From Fremontodendron californicum (lineage: Eukaryota; Streptophyta; Magnoliopsida; Malvales; Malvaceae), in contig JAULJL010000028.1 of the NCBI GenBank assembly GCA_030761205.1, forward strand, positions 20,573,001 to 20,637,000: a stretch of DNA of 64,000 nucleotides. The letters run 5' to 3'. The translations under genes were made by a program, and so were the position numbers. Under the pieces are notes generated by a model. That model was not told where the DNA came from, ran no database searches, and was given only the letters and a program-made list of their open reading frames with translations. Positions 24,231-36,240 of the stretch are shown in pieces. Position 1 is the stretch's first letter; each line of letters begins with the position of its first letter.

Positions 24231-24379
24231 TGCTTTGAATTTATTTTTACTACGAATAATAAATGCATACAAAAGAATTAAAAAATAGTACAAGTTTGAA
24301 TACATATATTTTCAAAAGAATACTCAATAATTAAAATTCAAGAATCTTCTTGAAGGGTTTAAGTTTGAATCTTCAATTG

Positions 24380-24955
24380 ATAAAAAGGAAAAAATTATAA
24401 ATTTATCACTTATACGAATGATCCAAATTTATCATTAATATTTTAATTGGTGTAATTTATCACTATACTTTTAATTTTGGAGTAAATTTACTATCATATT
24501 TTAAATTTTAAAACAATTAAAAAATATTCAGTAAAAATTTATGTTAGAAATTGTTTTATAATTAAAAATTTTGATAAATATGACAAGAAAAAGACTAAAA
24601 TCAACTGAAAAAGTATGCTGCGATATTATATGCAATAAAAAAGTGTCATGATGAAAAAAATAAAATGAAATAATTTGGATTATGTGACATTATATTTAAT
24701 AGAAAATATCATGATAAAAAAAAATTTAAATATATATATTTCAGCTTCATGATTTTTTTTTTCCTGCTATATCATTTTCAAAAATATTTTTTGAATTTTA
24801 AAACATTTTTTAATAGAACTTTTTTTACTGAAAATTCTTTAATTACTTTAAATTTGAAGTATGCTAGTAAATTTGATCCAAAATTAAAAATATGATGATA
24901 AAATTACACAAATTAAAAGATTGATAATGATAAATTTATATCTTACCCCTAATAA
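24380..24955. repeat. long foldback element
   Basis: The left arm (ATAAATTTATCACTTATACG, GGTGTAATTTATCACTATAC, AATTTTGGAGTAAATTTACT) pairs with the right arm (TAAATTTGATCCAAAATTAA, TGATAAAATTACACAAATTA, ATAATGATAAATTTATATCT). The arms are about 110-120 bp. There is no coding capacity. Confidence 0.65.
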
Positions 24956-25041
24956 AAATGATAATATAATATGAAAAATAATTTTTTATGTAAATCCTGT
25001 TTGGTTTGTTGTGTTGAGAGGTTTTCCGTCCACTACGGGTT

Positions 25042-26067
25042 CGTTTGTTTTGTAGAAAGTGATTTTTAAAAAATAATATTTGAAAATTTGATTATTTTTT
25101 TTGAAAAAATTGATATTTTTTGTTGTTTGGATGATTTTGTGAAAAATATTTTTTGTTGTTTGATTCTTTTTTGAAAAAATGGCATTAATATAAAAAGAAT
25201 CAATCCCTACACTTAAGGGATCTATCTTTTTTTTTATTTATTTACTTAATTTCTATTCTTAGAGGAATAATTCCTACACTTGGAAGATCGATACTTTTTT
25301 ACTTTGCTTCAGCTTCTTTTAGGGATGGCAAAACCCGATCCAACCGATGGATTTCGAACCGATCCGATCCGAATGGAGAGGTTTTTTTTTTTTTTTTGAA
25401 CAATGGAGGCGGAGCGGGACGGTGCGGTTTTTTTTGTTTGAAAGGCGGGGATGGAGCAGTTGTGGTAATTGCCTGCTCCGCACCGCCCCGCCCCGAATAC
25501 TGAAATTATAATTTTACCCTTAAATATTTAGCTTTTAAAAGAATAATAAAATAATATAATTAAACTTATTATTTTTATTTTTCTTTTTAAAAACTTAAAC
25601 CTAATACTTTATTTTTTTTTCTTCCTAGATTAGAAACATGTTTATATTGAATTTATATTAAAAAAATTTATAATGCTTTATTATTTGAAAAAAATAAAAA
25701 TAATTAATAAATATCAAATGGGGCGGAGCGGGGCGGTTATGGATGTAACCGACATCTATAGAGGCGGTAGTGGTATTGAAATTTCAACATCCACGGTGGA
25801 GCGGGGCGGGGGCGGGACAGAGCAGTGCTATGACGGGGCGGGGCCCTGCTCCATTGCCATCCCTAGCTTCTTTAGAGGATAAATATTTTTTTTTTGCTTC
25901 AGCTTTCGAAAAATATTTTACGCTAGACATTTTCCCAAAAAAATGATAATTTTTCGTTGACCCAAAGAAAATTTTTTGTTAACAAAATTATTTTTCACGA
26001 AACAAATATTAAAAAATAAAAAAAAAATATTTTCTTAAAATTATTTTTCAGGAAACAAACAAACCCA
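25042..26067. mobile_element. MITE with GGGTTCGTTTGTTT ends, interrupted by another MITE
   Basis: The left end is GGGTTCGTTTGTTTTGTAG and the right end is CAGGAAACAAACAAACCC. Inner arms also pair (GATTTTTAAAAAATAATATT against AAATATTAAAAAATAAAAAA). The body is split by the hAT MITE at 25320-25865. No convincing target duplication of the outer element was found. Confidence 0.6.
25312..25873. mobile_element. hAT-type MITE nested in another MITE, with perfect 8-bp target duplication
   Basis: The element is 25320-25865, with ends TAGGGATGGCAAAACCCGAT and GCTCCATTGCCATCCCTA. GCTTCTTT flanks it at 25312-25319 and 25866-25873. Its borders are very GC-rich (GGCGGAGCGGGACGG-type units) while its centre is AT-rich. 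Confidence 0.9.
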
Positions 26068-27224
26068 ACATTGAAACCCCAATTCCCACCAAGCTTCTCT
26101 CGCTACATCCTCTTTGTCCTGTTGGTCAAACTATACCATAATCTAATATCACATTTAAAAAAAAAAAAATTGAATACAAAAAATAAAATTACTCCATATT
26201 TTAAGAGTTATTCATTCATAATCTGATTTTGGTTGTGTTGTAACCACTTAGACTTCTACTCACCTTAATCTCTAGAAATAGAACATTTGATGGGTTCATA
26301 ATTGATATGCAATTCTAGACAAAATAGTCACGTGGTTTAAATCTGTCAAATTTACAAACATTCAGCAACCAAATATAAAAGGATAAATAAATGTTAATCC
26401 GAAATAAGAGAAAACAAAATCACCTTAACCCTTTACTCATTCTTTGTTTATTCTCTTTCTCTTTTCAAAATCACCAGAAACATATATTTTTTTAAATTTG
26501 AGATTGTCGGAGTTTGATTCCTGATAAACATATATTAACTTAAACATCGAAACACATTTCGAAAATCAAATTTCAACATCCTTATGATCCTATCCGCCAA
26601 ATTAACTCCAACTTATATCTAACAACCTTCACAATTTCACTAACTCCATCTAGAAAAAAAGACATTAACGGATTGCAAGATAACATAAAATAAAAATGAT
26701 TTAAACATGAAACTCATTTCAACATTGATGAATGATTCCAAAGTCTTAATAAAATCCATCAATATTCCATACGATGGAAAGAGGCAAAAGATTTAGTCAA
26801 AAAGCAAAGGATTCCCTTTCCCATGTTGCATAATTCCTCCTTAATTTGTGTTTTTCGTAATGCAGCACAAAAAAAAAAAAAGAAAAAAAAGAAATTAAAG
26901 ATGGAGTCCAGCTTTGATCATATGATATTCCCCCAAAAAAAAAAAAAACAAAGGAGTCCAGCTTGCCTATCACATCACACGTTAACTCCTAAATTTCTAA
27001 CAAAATATATCTAATCACCGTTCAATCTTCTGTTCACCGTTGACCATCAATCAAATCACAGATTTCAAAAGAATATTTTGCTTACCCCTCTATTTTCTTT
27101 TTCTTGGGATTTGTCACATTCTTTTTATTTTTTTTGGAATTTGGGTTTTTTTTTTTTTTTCCATAGCTGTTATCGTAAATATCTGTTCATTGATAGAATC
27201 ACAATTCAATTTTTTTTTACTTAA
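26068..27224. other. intergenic, no gene
   Basis: Moderately AT-rich with A-runs at about 26868-26930. No exon or repeat family was recognised. Confidence 0.45.
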
Positions 27225-27435
27225 ATATGAGCCGATTCAAAAGTTTATTTTATTATTTATAAAATATTAAAAAATTATTTTTATATAAATATTTTTATAT
27301 TTTATAATTAAATTTAAATAAAAATAAAAATATTTTATTTAATAAATAGTAATTTAAGTTGAGTTTGACCAATTCGATTCGAATTATTTAAAATTTTATT
27401 TAGACTCAATTTCGAGTTAAATAGATAATTCAAGG
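27225..27435. repeat. family B MITE remnant next to the MULE1 insertion point
   Basis: It keeps AATATTAAAAAATTATTTTT, AATAAATAGTAATTTAAG and the GATTCGAATTATTTAAAATT part of family B. The 10-bp target of MULE1 lies at its right edge, so MULE1 appears to have landed in or next to an older MITE. Confidence 0.45.
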
Positions 27436-28092
27436 TTTTTTTTATTCAAATATAGCCAAAAAAATATCAAAATACCGTTCATTTCGGATTAATTTCCAAA
27501 ATTCGCTTCTTTTTTTCTAGCTGGGAAATCGCCATCCCCCATGACGATTTTCCAGTGTAAAAATTAGCATTTTGGCAAAAAACACCAAGAGAAAACGCCA
27601 TGGGGGTGGCGATTTCCCTTGGTGTTTATTGCTGATTTTGCAAATTATACCAAGGGAATCGCCACCCTCCATGGCGATTTCCCTTGGTATAATTTGCAAA
27701 ATTTGCAAATTTCATCAAGAGAAATCGCCATGGGGGTGGCGATTCCCCTTGATGCTTTTTTTTTTACTTAAATTAAAAAACAAAATTTAAAATTATTTTT
27801 AAATTTGTAAGTTTTGTTTTTTAATTTTAAAAATTATAAATTAAATTAAATTTTTTTCTAGGTTTGGTTATTTATTTTTTTAAAATATATATTAAAAATG
27901 TAATTTAATTTATTATTAAAATTTTATAAAAAATAAAAATATATTTCTTATTAAAATTTATGATTAAAATTTTATTATTTAAGAAAATTAAATTTCTTAT
28001 TAAATTTAAATATGGTAAATTTTTTTTTCTTATAAAAATAAAAAAAATAAAATAATATTTCTTCTTAAATTTTTATATCAAAAATTTTATTT
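27436..28092. repeat. MULE1 left terminal inverted repeat with four hairpin cassettes
   Basis: The hairpins are near 27521-27553, 27580-27630, 27634-27700 and 27713-27757. Each has an inner palindrome of the type GAAATCGCCAT...GTGGCGATTTC. Each also has its own outer stem: CTGGGAAA/TTTCCAG, AACACCAAG/CTTGGTGTT, AATTATACCAAGG/CCTTGGTATAATT and CATCAAG/CTTGATG. The inner half of the arm is plain AT-rich sequence that matches 32246-32610 inverted. Confidence 0.85.
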
Positions 28093-28356
28093 GTAAGTTT
28101 TGTTTTAATTTTAAAAATTTGTAAGTTTTGTTTTTTAATTTTAAAAATTATAAATTAAAATAATTTTTTTATAATTTAAAAAAAAAAAAAATTTCGTAAG
28201 GTATATTTTATTATTTAAAATTTATGAACAAATTTTTGTAAATTTTGTTAATTGATTTGTATTAGATAAAAACAAAAAAACTTGCATTACATTTTCCCTT
28301 ATATGTAAAATAATAATCCAAATTACATGATAAGTTGACAAAAACATGTAATTCAT

Positions 28357-31055
28357 TTATTGTTGATGCGAAGTCTCCCCCAATGTGCCAGATCGATGCG
28401 GACAGTTTCGACGGTTATGACCTTCATTTCTGCATAATCCACAACGTTTTGGTTGGTCTTTCTCTGTGAGGTCCATTTCATTACGAATACGACTTGGTTT
28501 TGGCCGACCATGTGGATTTCTCCGCATTTCTTGTTTGGGACACACTTCTGGACCATCATATTGAGGCCAGTAACCTTCATTTCCAACAGCTTCGAACTCA
28601 TGTCTATAAACATTCAATATAGTTTCCAGTCTATAGACTTTGTCCACATATTGCATGCAATCTACATGGACATGTGCACAAGCAGCAACTACATGTGAAC
28701 AAGGAAACCTTTGTGCTTGAAACTTTCCACAATCACACCACATGTCACTAAGCTTGATTTTGTACTTCATTGCAGAAACACCCTCTTGTGGATCAACAAA
28801 CTCTTCAACCAGAAAAGATTGATTTGCTCGCGTAAAATTACGAACAATGTGTGAGTTAGCTTTCCTGCGATTTTCTTGCATAGCCTGTGTGACTGTTTCA
28901 CAATATGTGTGCCCTCCCTCCATCATTGCAATTTGCTTGTTCCCCATCTTAACAAAAAGTGCAGCCAACCTATAATATGTTGATTGCACTAAAGCAGTAA
29001 TGGGAAGATGACGCGTTCCCTTCAACACCGAATTGATAGATTCAGCTAGGTTGGTTGTCATATGGCCATAACGTCTTCCTTGATCATATGACTGGGCCCA
29101 CTTCTCCTTGGGGATCCTATCAAGCCAATTAGCCGCCTCTACATTTTCTCCACGAAGATTGTCATACATGAAATGAAAATTCGGTCGCCTCAACTCATAT
29201 CCTAATAAATTTTAAAACAAAAAACTTGTGAATTTCAGTATTATTTTATATACTAAACGAAATATAAGAGATAAAATAAATATGATTTGATTCCATACCC
29301 ATGTTAACAATGTATCGACGCAATTCCTTATTGTTAAACTTTTTCATAAAGTTCGCTGCAATGTGTCGAATGCAGTACACTGAATATGCATGTGGAGGAT
29401 TCCATCCACTACCATCGCGTCTAATCGCAGCTTTGATGGCTTCATGTCGATCAGACATCAAGCAAATGCCAGGCTGTTTTGTCACGTGTCTACACAAGTT
29501 AGTGAGAAAGAATGACCAAGCCTCTGTTGTCTCACCCTCCACAATGGCAAAGGCAATTGGCAGTATGTTTCGGTTGCCATCTTGTGCAATAGCTAACAAT
29601 AATGTGCCTTTGTATTTTCCATATAAGAAAGTACCGTCTATTTGCACAATAGGTTTACAATACGGATACCCTTCAATGCACGACTTAAATGTCCAAAATA
29701 GTCGATGAAATATTCTCTTACCCTGGATCAGTCGATCACCGTGATATGCAGGTACCTTTTGCAATTCCACAATTGTACCAGGCACGAAATGTTGCATTGC
29801 ACCTAACCATTTAGGTAGCTCATTGTACGATCTTTCCCAATCGCCAAATACTCGAACAATTGCCTTTTGCTTTGCTTTCCATGTTTTCTTGTAGGAGGTG
29901 ATGTATCCATACCGGATTCGCATCTCAGCGATCAAAACTGAAACGAAAATCTCCGGATTTGCTTGGACCAATGACAAAATGCATGAACAAATCATGTTAC
30001 AATCTAACTTGCAATGATCTTGTGAAATCCTCCTCGATGTGCAAGTATGAGGCCCTTCATATTTTCTAATCTCCCATACCTGTTTCTTCTTCATAAAAGT
30101 TGCCCTTATTCTCCAATTACACCCATTCCCATACATTACGCACTTGGCATAATATTTCGTCCGCTCAGATTCAATTACTCTGTAATCTACAGAGTTTTTG
30201 ATGTTATAGTGCTTGATAGCTGAAAGCACAGCCTCTTTCGTTGGGAATTGTAACCCAACACACAGATCAACTGCAGATGGATCAAATGTCAGAGGCGTAG
30301 CTAATGTATGAGCATACTCAGGAAATTCCGGCACATGCATTGCCTCCAGATCCAGGGTATGCATATGGGGGAAGATCTCCATGAGTGTTGATCTCAGCAA
30401 GGACGACGTCTGGGTCAGAATCACTATTGTCATCACTTGCGAATTCAACATCCTCTTCCTGCTCACTAAATTCACCAACATCTTCACCATGGACTCCACG
30501 TGGACGAACAGGATCAACACCAGCTGGCTCATCTTCGAGGGTAGTAGGAATTGTTTGTGAGACTAATGAAGTCTGAAAAGTTGTAGCTTGAGATAAGGGC
30601 ACGACTTCTTCTGTGGGAACGTCGTATGTAGTGTGAACATAGAACGACCCAGAATCATAATCTTCTATGGGAAATTTTTCTGCTGTGCGAACATTTGAAG
30701 GGCCACAATCATCGTCAACATCATCTATGTCAGCATATAACTCAAGTACACCAACATTTGCAAATGTCTCATGAGCATAAAACATGCATCTGACATCATC
30801 ATCATCTTCAAGTGGAAATGTTCTATATCGGACACATCCTTCACCAATAGAAAGAGGATGCCTATACTTAACCTCTGAAACTCTTTTTCTATTTCCAGCT
30901 CTAATTTTTGTATGAATTTGCAGCTTCAGTTCCTCTAATGTGACGTTTTCTTCAACACGAAAACTTTTAGGACATTCACAATCAAAGGTAGCACCTTCGT
31001 CAGTATTATGAATTTGGCCATTATAGTAGACCAATGCGATCACTGTATTACTCAT
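28357..31055 (-). pseudogene. MuDR-type transposase of MULE1, one intron, one frameshift
   Basis: The start is taken at the ATG at 31055 (M-S-N-T-V-I-A-L). Order of parts: an N-terminal PB1-like region (about residues 1-100), an acidic linker, and a MuDR DNA-binding domain (GLQFPTKEAVLSAIKHYNIK, then paired Cys around CVMYGNGCNWRIR). Next is the DDE core with D in QIDGTF, D in LMSDRHEAI and E in NLAESINS, then a SWIM zinc finger (MWCDCGKFQAQRFPCSH) and a zinc knuckle (CGLCRNEGHNRRNC). A GT-AG intron of 97 bp (29202-29298) gives NMG/YELRRPNF. The frame changes in the acidic linker, between about 30330 and 30395. There MULE1 lacks 17 bases that MULE2 has, and the first frame ends at 30318. The main part (28357-30330) is otherwise open. 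It is not expected to give a full-length enzyme unless splicing or frameshifting bypasses the gap. Confidence 0.85.
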
Positions 31056-31356
31056 GTTGTGTAGTAATGAAACTAAGAAAGATGAGAATATAGGTATTAT
31101 CACTCCGCAAAAGAAAGAAGAAATATAGAAGGATGAGAATGAGGAGGTTTTAGCACTCAGGAAAAATCTGATTGAAAAACTGTTGTAGGGGGTATTAGAA
31201 ACCTTCATAAGTATTATGAATTTATAATGGTTCATTATGTTGTACCAGATGACAAATCCCATCCTTTGTATAGGATGGAATCTGATTCTCATATTCTGCC
31301 TAGGACTATTTGACTGAAAAAGTTATAACTTATTCAATGCAAAATCTGATTGATAA

Positions 31357-31993
31357 ATCCCATCCTTTGTCTCATCCATTGCAGAAAGAATCCAATTCCA
31401 ATATTTTCTGCAGCATTTGATGGACTGAAAAATAGCTGAAACCTCTCCCAAACCCTAAATCATCAGTCTCATCAATTGCAGAAGAAATCCAATTCCAATA
31501 TTTTCTGCAGCATTTGATGGACTGAAAAATAGCTGAAACCTCTCTCAAACCCTAAATCATCAGTCTCATCAATTGCAGAAGGAATCCAATTCCAATATTT
31601 TCTGCAGCATTTGATGGACTGAAAAATAGCTGAAACCTCTCTCAAACCCTAAATCATCAGTCTCATCTATTGCAGAAGGAATCCAATTCCAATATTTTCT
31701 GCAGCATTTGATGGACTAAAAAATAGCTGAAACCTCTCCCAACCCCTAAATCATCAGTCTCATCCATTGCAGAAGGAATCCAATTCCAATATTTTCTGCA
31801 GCATTTGATGGACTGAAAAATAGCTGAAACCTCTCCCAAACCCTAAATCATCAGTCTCATCCATTGCAGAAGGAATCCAATTCCAATATTTTCTGCAGCA
31901 TTTGATGGACTGAAAAATAGCTGAAACCTCTCCCAAACCCTAAATCATCAGTCTCATCCATTGCAGAAGGAATCCAATTCCAATATTCTCTAC
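31357..31993. repeat. 97-bp tandem array, about 6.5 units, inside MULE1
   Basis: CATCAGTCTCAT recurs at 31461, 31558, 31655, 31752, 31849 and 31946, exactly 97 bp apart. Each unit also has CCAATTCCAATATTTTCTGC and GATGGACTGAAAAATAGCTG. The first and last units are partial. It lies between the transposase start codon and the right terminal repeat, so in the likely promoter region of the element. Confidence 0.95.
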
Positions 31994-32245
31994 ATCATAA
32001 AATTAAAATTGTATAACAAATATAATTTTATTTTTAAAATTTTTATAAGCAATAAAATAGTATATTTAATAAATTAAAATTTTTTTTATAAAATTAAAAA
32101 AGTATAAGAAATAAAATTTTTGATATAAAAATTTTATAAGAAATATAATGTTATTTTTAAAATTTTAATAAGCAATAAAATAGTATATTTTATAAATTTT
32201 TAATAATAAATTAAATTTTAGTTTTTATAATATTAAAAAAGTATA

Positions 32246-32855
32246 ACAAATAAAATTTTTGATATAAAAATTTAAGAAGAAATATTATTTTCTTTTTTTA
32301 ATTTTAATAAGAAAAAAATTTACCATTTTTAAATTTAATAAGAAATTTAATTTTCTTAAATAATAAAATTTTAATAAGAAATAAAATTTTATTTTTATAA
32401 AATTTTAATCATAAATTTTAATAAGAAATATATTTTTAATTTTTTATAAAATTTTAATAATAAATTAAATTACATTTTTAATATATATTTTAAAAAAATA
32501 AATAACCAAACCTAGAAAAATTTTTAATTTAATTTATAATTTTTAAAATTAAAAAACAAAACTTACAAATTTAAAAATAATTTTAAAATTTGTTTTTTAA
32601 TTTAAGTAAAAAAAAAAATCATCAAGGGAAATCGCCAAATTTGCAAATTTTGCAAATTATACCAAGGGAAATCGCCACCCCCCATGGCGATTTCTCTTGG
32701 TGTTTTTTGTCAAAATGCTAATTTTTACACTGGGAAATCGCCATGGGGGATGGCGATTTCCCAGCTAGTAAAAAAAAAAGTGGATTTTGGGAATTAATCC
32801 GAAATGAACGATATTTTGGTTTTTTTTTGTGTGGCTATATTTGAATAAAAAAACC
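32246..32855. repeat. MULE1 right terminal inverted repeat
   Basis: Inverted match of 27436-28092. It carries the outermost hairpin intact (about 32733-32765, CTGGGAAATCGCC...GGCGATTTCCCAG). It also has a hairpin with a stem that combines two left-arm cassettes (about 32660-32703) and one truncated cassette (about 32624-32640). Recombination between cassettes explains this best. Confidence 0.8.
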
Positions 32856-32865
32856 GATAATTCAA

Positions 32866-33470
32866 CTCTTAAACCGATGTATCATGTTGCATAATATCAT
32901 TGCTCTTTCTTATGCTCAATTTTTTTTTGCCAAACTTTCCTACGCTCAATTACTCATTGCTTTTGTTCTTTGGTTATTTAATTTTACGAAATAAATTTTA
33001 TTCATAATATTTAATCTTTTATTTTAATTTTGGTTTAAATTATAATCTTTAAATTGTTTCATTCGAATTTTAAATTTTTGAATTTGTTTATAATTATTTT
33101 GATCCTTTTGTATGTTATTCTATTAACAATTGAGAAAAATATTTATTTGACGTCAAAAAAAAAATGTGTATGATATTTACATAATTTATAACGGGGACAT
33201 TTGTCAATTTGAATAGAACAATTTGATAAAAGGACAAATAAAATCATTTCCAAAATTAATAAATGAAACTAAACAATTTAAAACTTAAAAATTAAACTGA
33301 AATCAAAATAAAAAGTTATGAATTATAGGTAAAATTTACCCAGCTTTGTCTACATTTTTTGCTATTTCATAATGTTTTTTCTTTCAAAATGATCAAATAA
33401 TTAACAGAATTTTCAAAGTAACAGGAAGCAGAAAAGGGGAAAATGATAAGAACTAATCAATTACTTAGAA
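32866..33470. other. intergenic with an AT-rich inverted repeat
   Basis: About 32990-33345 has arms such as TTGGTTTAAATTATAATC and GAAATCAAAATAAAAAGTTA in inverted arrangement, probably an old foldback element. No gene. Confidence 0.4.
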
Positions 33471-33740
33471 TTAGATGTGTTTATGGACGAATTGGACCGG
33501 TTCGGATCTTAATTAAAAAAAATTTGCTTGCTCAAGATTGGATAAAGTCCGAAATTCTGTTTTATTATTTAAAATATATTAAAATATTAAAAAATTATAT
33601 TAATATTTATATATTTTCATAGTTAAATTTAAAAAATATATTATTTAAACAGTAATCAAAACCAGCTCGAATTACTAAAATCCTATCCTAAACCCGGTTC
33701 AATTTGAATTTGACATCTGTTTAACCTGTGGATAGGTCTC
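33471..33740. repeat. family B MITE, degenerate
   Basis: It runs from TAGATGTGTTTATGGACGAA to GTGGATAGGTCTC, with the AT-rich centre of the family. No target duplication. Confidence 0.5.
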
Positions 33741-33770
33741 TGCCAAACAAAAAACTCGACAAACAAGCAA

Positions 33771-34485
33771 TACAGTAAAATTCCTATAAAATAATATTAT
33801 TGAGACTAAGAAAAAAATATTATTTTAAAGAGATTATTTAATTTCGATAAATGAATAAATTATTCATTTATCAATAAACTAATATTAATTTATTAATTTA
33901 TAAAAAAAATTATGTATTCAATCTTTATACATGTATATTATGATTTTATTTTATTAAGATACACGAATGACTTATAAATGAAAAATACTAAATACAGTGA
34001 TGGATCACCTATAGATGAAGAAATTATTCAAGGGGCCTACTAATTATTATTAAGGTTCATATGACAATTGTGTTTTACTAAATGTTTCTCCAAAAGAGGC
34101 ATTTCAAGAAATAATCACTTTAAATAGACATGAAAAGAATGTATCGTTAGTGGTGTGTGCATTGTAAAAAATTATGATGAGATTCAGTTTGATTAGGTAA
34201 AGAAAAAAAAACTTTAAATGCATATTTTGAGAAAAAAACTTAAATGAGAAGAGAAGGTAAAAATTGTTAAATAAAAATGTCCTTATAGTATTATATGAAC
34301 TTATATATATATATAGTTAGTTAGTTAGTTTATATATATATATTTGGTTGGGCCCTAAAGAATTATAAATATATATATTATCTTATGCATTTAACGAAGT
34401 TATTATTTTAATATACTGACTCGAGTCGAAACTGCAAGATTTTATTAATTAACTGAGATTATTAATTTATCGAGATTTCACTGTA
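33771..34485. mobile_element. pogo/Emigrant-like (Tc1/mariner) element
   Basis: The ends are CAGTAAAATTCCTATAAAAT and TAATTTATCGAGATTTCACTG, each next to TA. This matches the known Emigrant/Lemi1 end pattern of plants (CAGTAAAACCTCTATAAATT) and its TA target. At about 715 bp it is longer than a typical MITE. Its centre has a short frame reading D-G-S-P-I-D-E-E-I-I-Q-G at about 33999-34034 that may be a transposase remnant. A TA/GTTA repeat run lies at about 34305-34340. Confidence 0.6.
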
Positions 34486-35490
34486 TTTAAGTAGATTTTT
34501 AAAGTACAAATTTGCAAATGTTTTACTCATTCTTTTGTTATTGGCCAAATGTTTTACTCATTCAATATTAGAAGATTTTCATATGAAAAATCCCTCACCG
34601 TTGTCAAGTTTAGATAAAGTTTAATACATAGCAATTAGCAATGATAATCATATTGGAAGAAGAAGGTATAAATTTCGTTCCTTGAACAGAAAAGTACATG
34701 TATTTAATTATTATTGAATCAAATGTTCAAGTACTGTTTTATAAATATTTTTTTTTTATTGATAGCACCTTAATTAGAGTTTATAATATCTTGCTCACAA
34801 AATTGACACATATGGATCGCTTTAAATTTGAAATGTAATGTAATTAAGAAATTTGATTATTATTGCCTATAATTCAATTTGTTTTTATCAAATAAAATAG
34901 TTCAAACTTTATCTAGATTAATGATTATTATTCCCTTTTGGAGAAGTAAGATTTAAGGTTTGAATTCTCTTAAAATTTTCTTCGATGTACAAGAAAACAG
35001 TGTGTATATGAGTTAAATTATAGTAGAATTAAGCATATAAGAGTAGGGTTTGTTTTTATATATTAATAATGAAGTTTTTTTAACTTTATTAACTAGATTA
35101 AAATATTGTTATATATCTTTATTTTTTTTATTTTTTAAATATATCTTAAAAAATATATATCTTACTAATTTTGTTTGTAAAATTAAAAAAATATATTAAA
35201 AATTGTCTCATAAAAGTATACTACTTTCTGCAGTCTTTTTATAGTTGTCATAGTCTTCCATCCATCTTCCCCTTGAATTAATTAGCAAAAACATATATAA
35301 AATACTATTATAATTTGATGACTTTGATGCATTGAATGAAATATTATCATATATGATAATCTTAAAAGATATTTTAAAATATTCGTCAGCAAAATCCATT
35401 ATATAATAAGCGCCCATTATAAGGGCTATCTTATTCGTTCATGTATTGGAGTGTAATAATTTAGGATTTGTGGACAATGGACACTGAAAT
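34486..35490. other. intergenic, partial family D piece
   Basis: 35318-35400 resembles the right half of family D (ATATTATCATATATGATAAT, CGTCAGCAAAATCC). The rest is AT-rich without recognised features. Confidence 0.4.
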
Positions 35491-35938
35491 GAGCAATTTT
35501 TTTAAATATTCGAATTTGATTTCATTTAATTTATCTAAAATTTAAATTCGTTTATTATCCGTTTATTATCGAATATTATAATCCAAATCTGTATCCGATT
35601 TAAAGAAAAATATTCATCGAATATTCGAATCCGTTAAATATCCGAATTTATTAAATTATTATTTTTAAATAAAATTAAAAATTAAAAAAGAATTAAATAT
35701 ATAAATGGATATCAAATTCAGATATTCGAATCCGTTATCCGTATAAATAAAATGGATTCGAATAACGGATTCAGATATCTCACACTATCCGCATAAAACC
35801 CAAAACGGTTTCTCATAATGGATATCTAAAGGTTCATATCCGGATTCGCTCCAAATCCGTTGCGGATAATAAATCTAATATCCAAATCCATAAAAAAAAA
35901 TCAAATAATATCGAATATCTAATTTTTTTACTCTCCAT
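35491..35938. repeat. family L dispersed repeat (ATATCCGAATTC-rich), copy 1
   Basis: It is built of many copies of AATATCCGAAT, CGGATTCGAAT and GTTATCCGT in both orientations. Further copies are at about 40775-41105 and 41450-41870. Confidence 0.5.
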
Positions 35939-36169
35939 TGACATTCTTAATTAGAACCAGTGTTTTAGAAATTTACTTGTTTTTAGTAGAATTTTTTCTT
36001 TTTTAATTTCATAAATTATAAATATACCAGTGACTTTGACAAATTAAAAGTGCTTCCTGACAAATTATAAATATAAATTATATTGTGCATTATTTTTATT
36101 AGCACTTACCTTATTTCCACTAATTTACATTAACATCATTATCTTTTTTTCTTTTATTTACCTGCAAAT

Positions 36170-36240
36170 TTTTCTCTTTTTCTTCATTCCTTCCTTCCTT
36201 CTTTCTTTCAAGTTTTTGGTTTTTTTTTTTTTTTTTTGAA
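36170..36240. repeat. pyrimidine-rich low-complexity tract
   Basis: TTCC, TTTC and poly-T runs without other content. Confidence 0.8.

Larger units (their letters stand above)
27426..32865 (-). mobile_element. MULE1: Mutator-like element with long terminal inverted repeats and transposase gene
   Basis: The element is 27436-32855. It begins GGTTTTTTTTATTCAAATAT and ends with the inverse. GATAATTCAA lies at 27426-27435 and again at 32856-32865, a perfect 10-bp duplication in the range expected for Mutator-like elements. The left arm (about 27436-28092) and the right arm (about 32246-32855) are inverted copies. The outer 330 bp of the left arm contains four hairpins with CGCCATGGGGGTGGCG-type cores. 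The right arm has one intact, one recombined and one truncated hairpin. Between the arms lie a transposase gene on the minus strand (28357-31055) and a tandem array (31357-31993). It is complete in structure but its coding frame is shifted once. Confidence 0.9.

Noticed and set aside
28453..29708. Plus-strand frames opposite the MULE1 transposase
   Set aside because: Shadows of the minus-strand coding sequence, which has the full set of transposase motifs.
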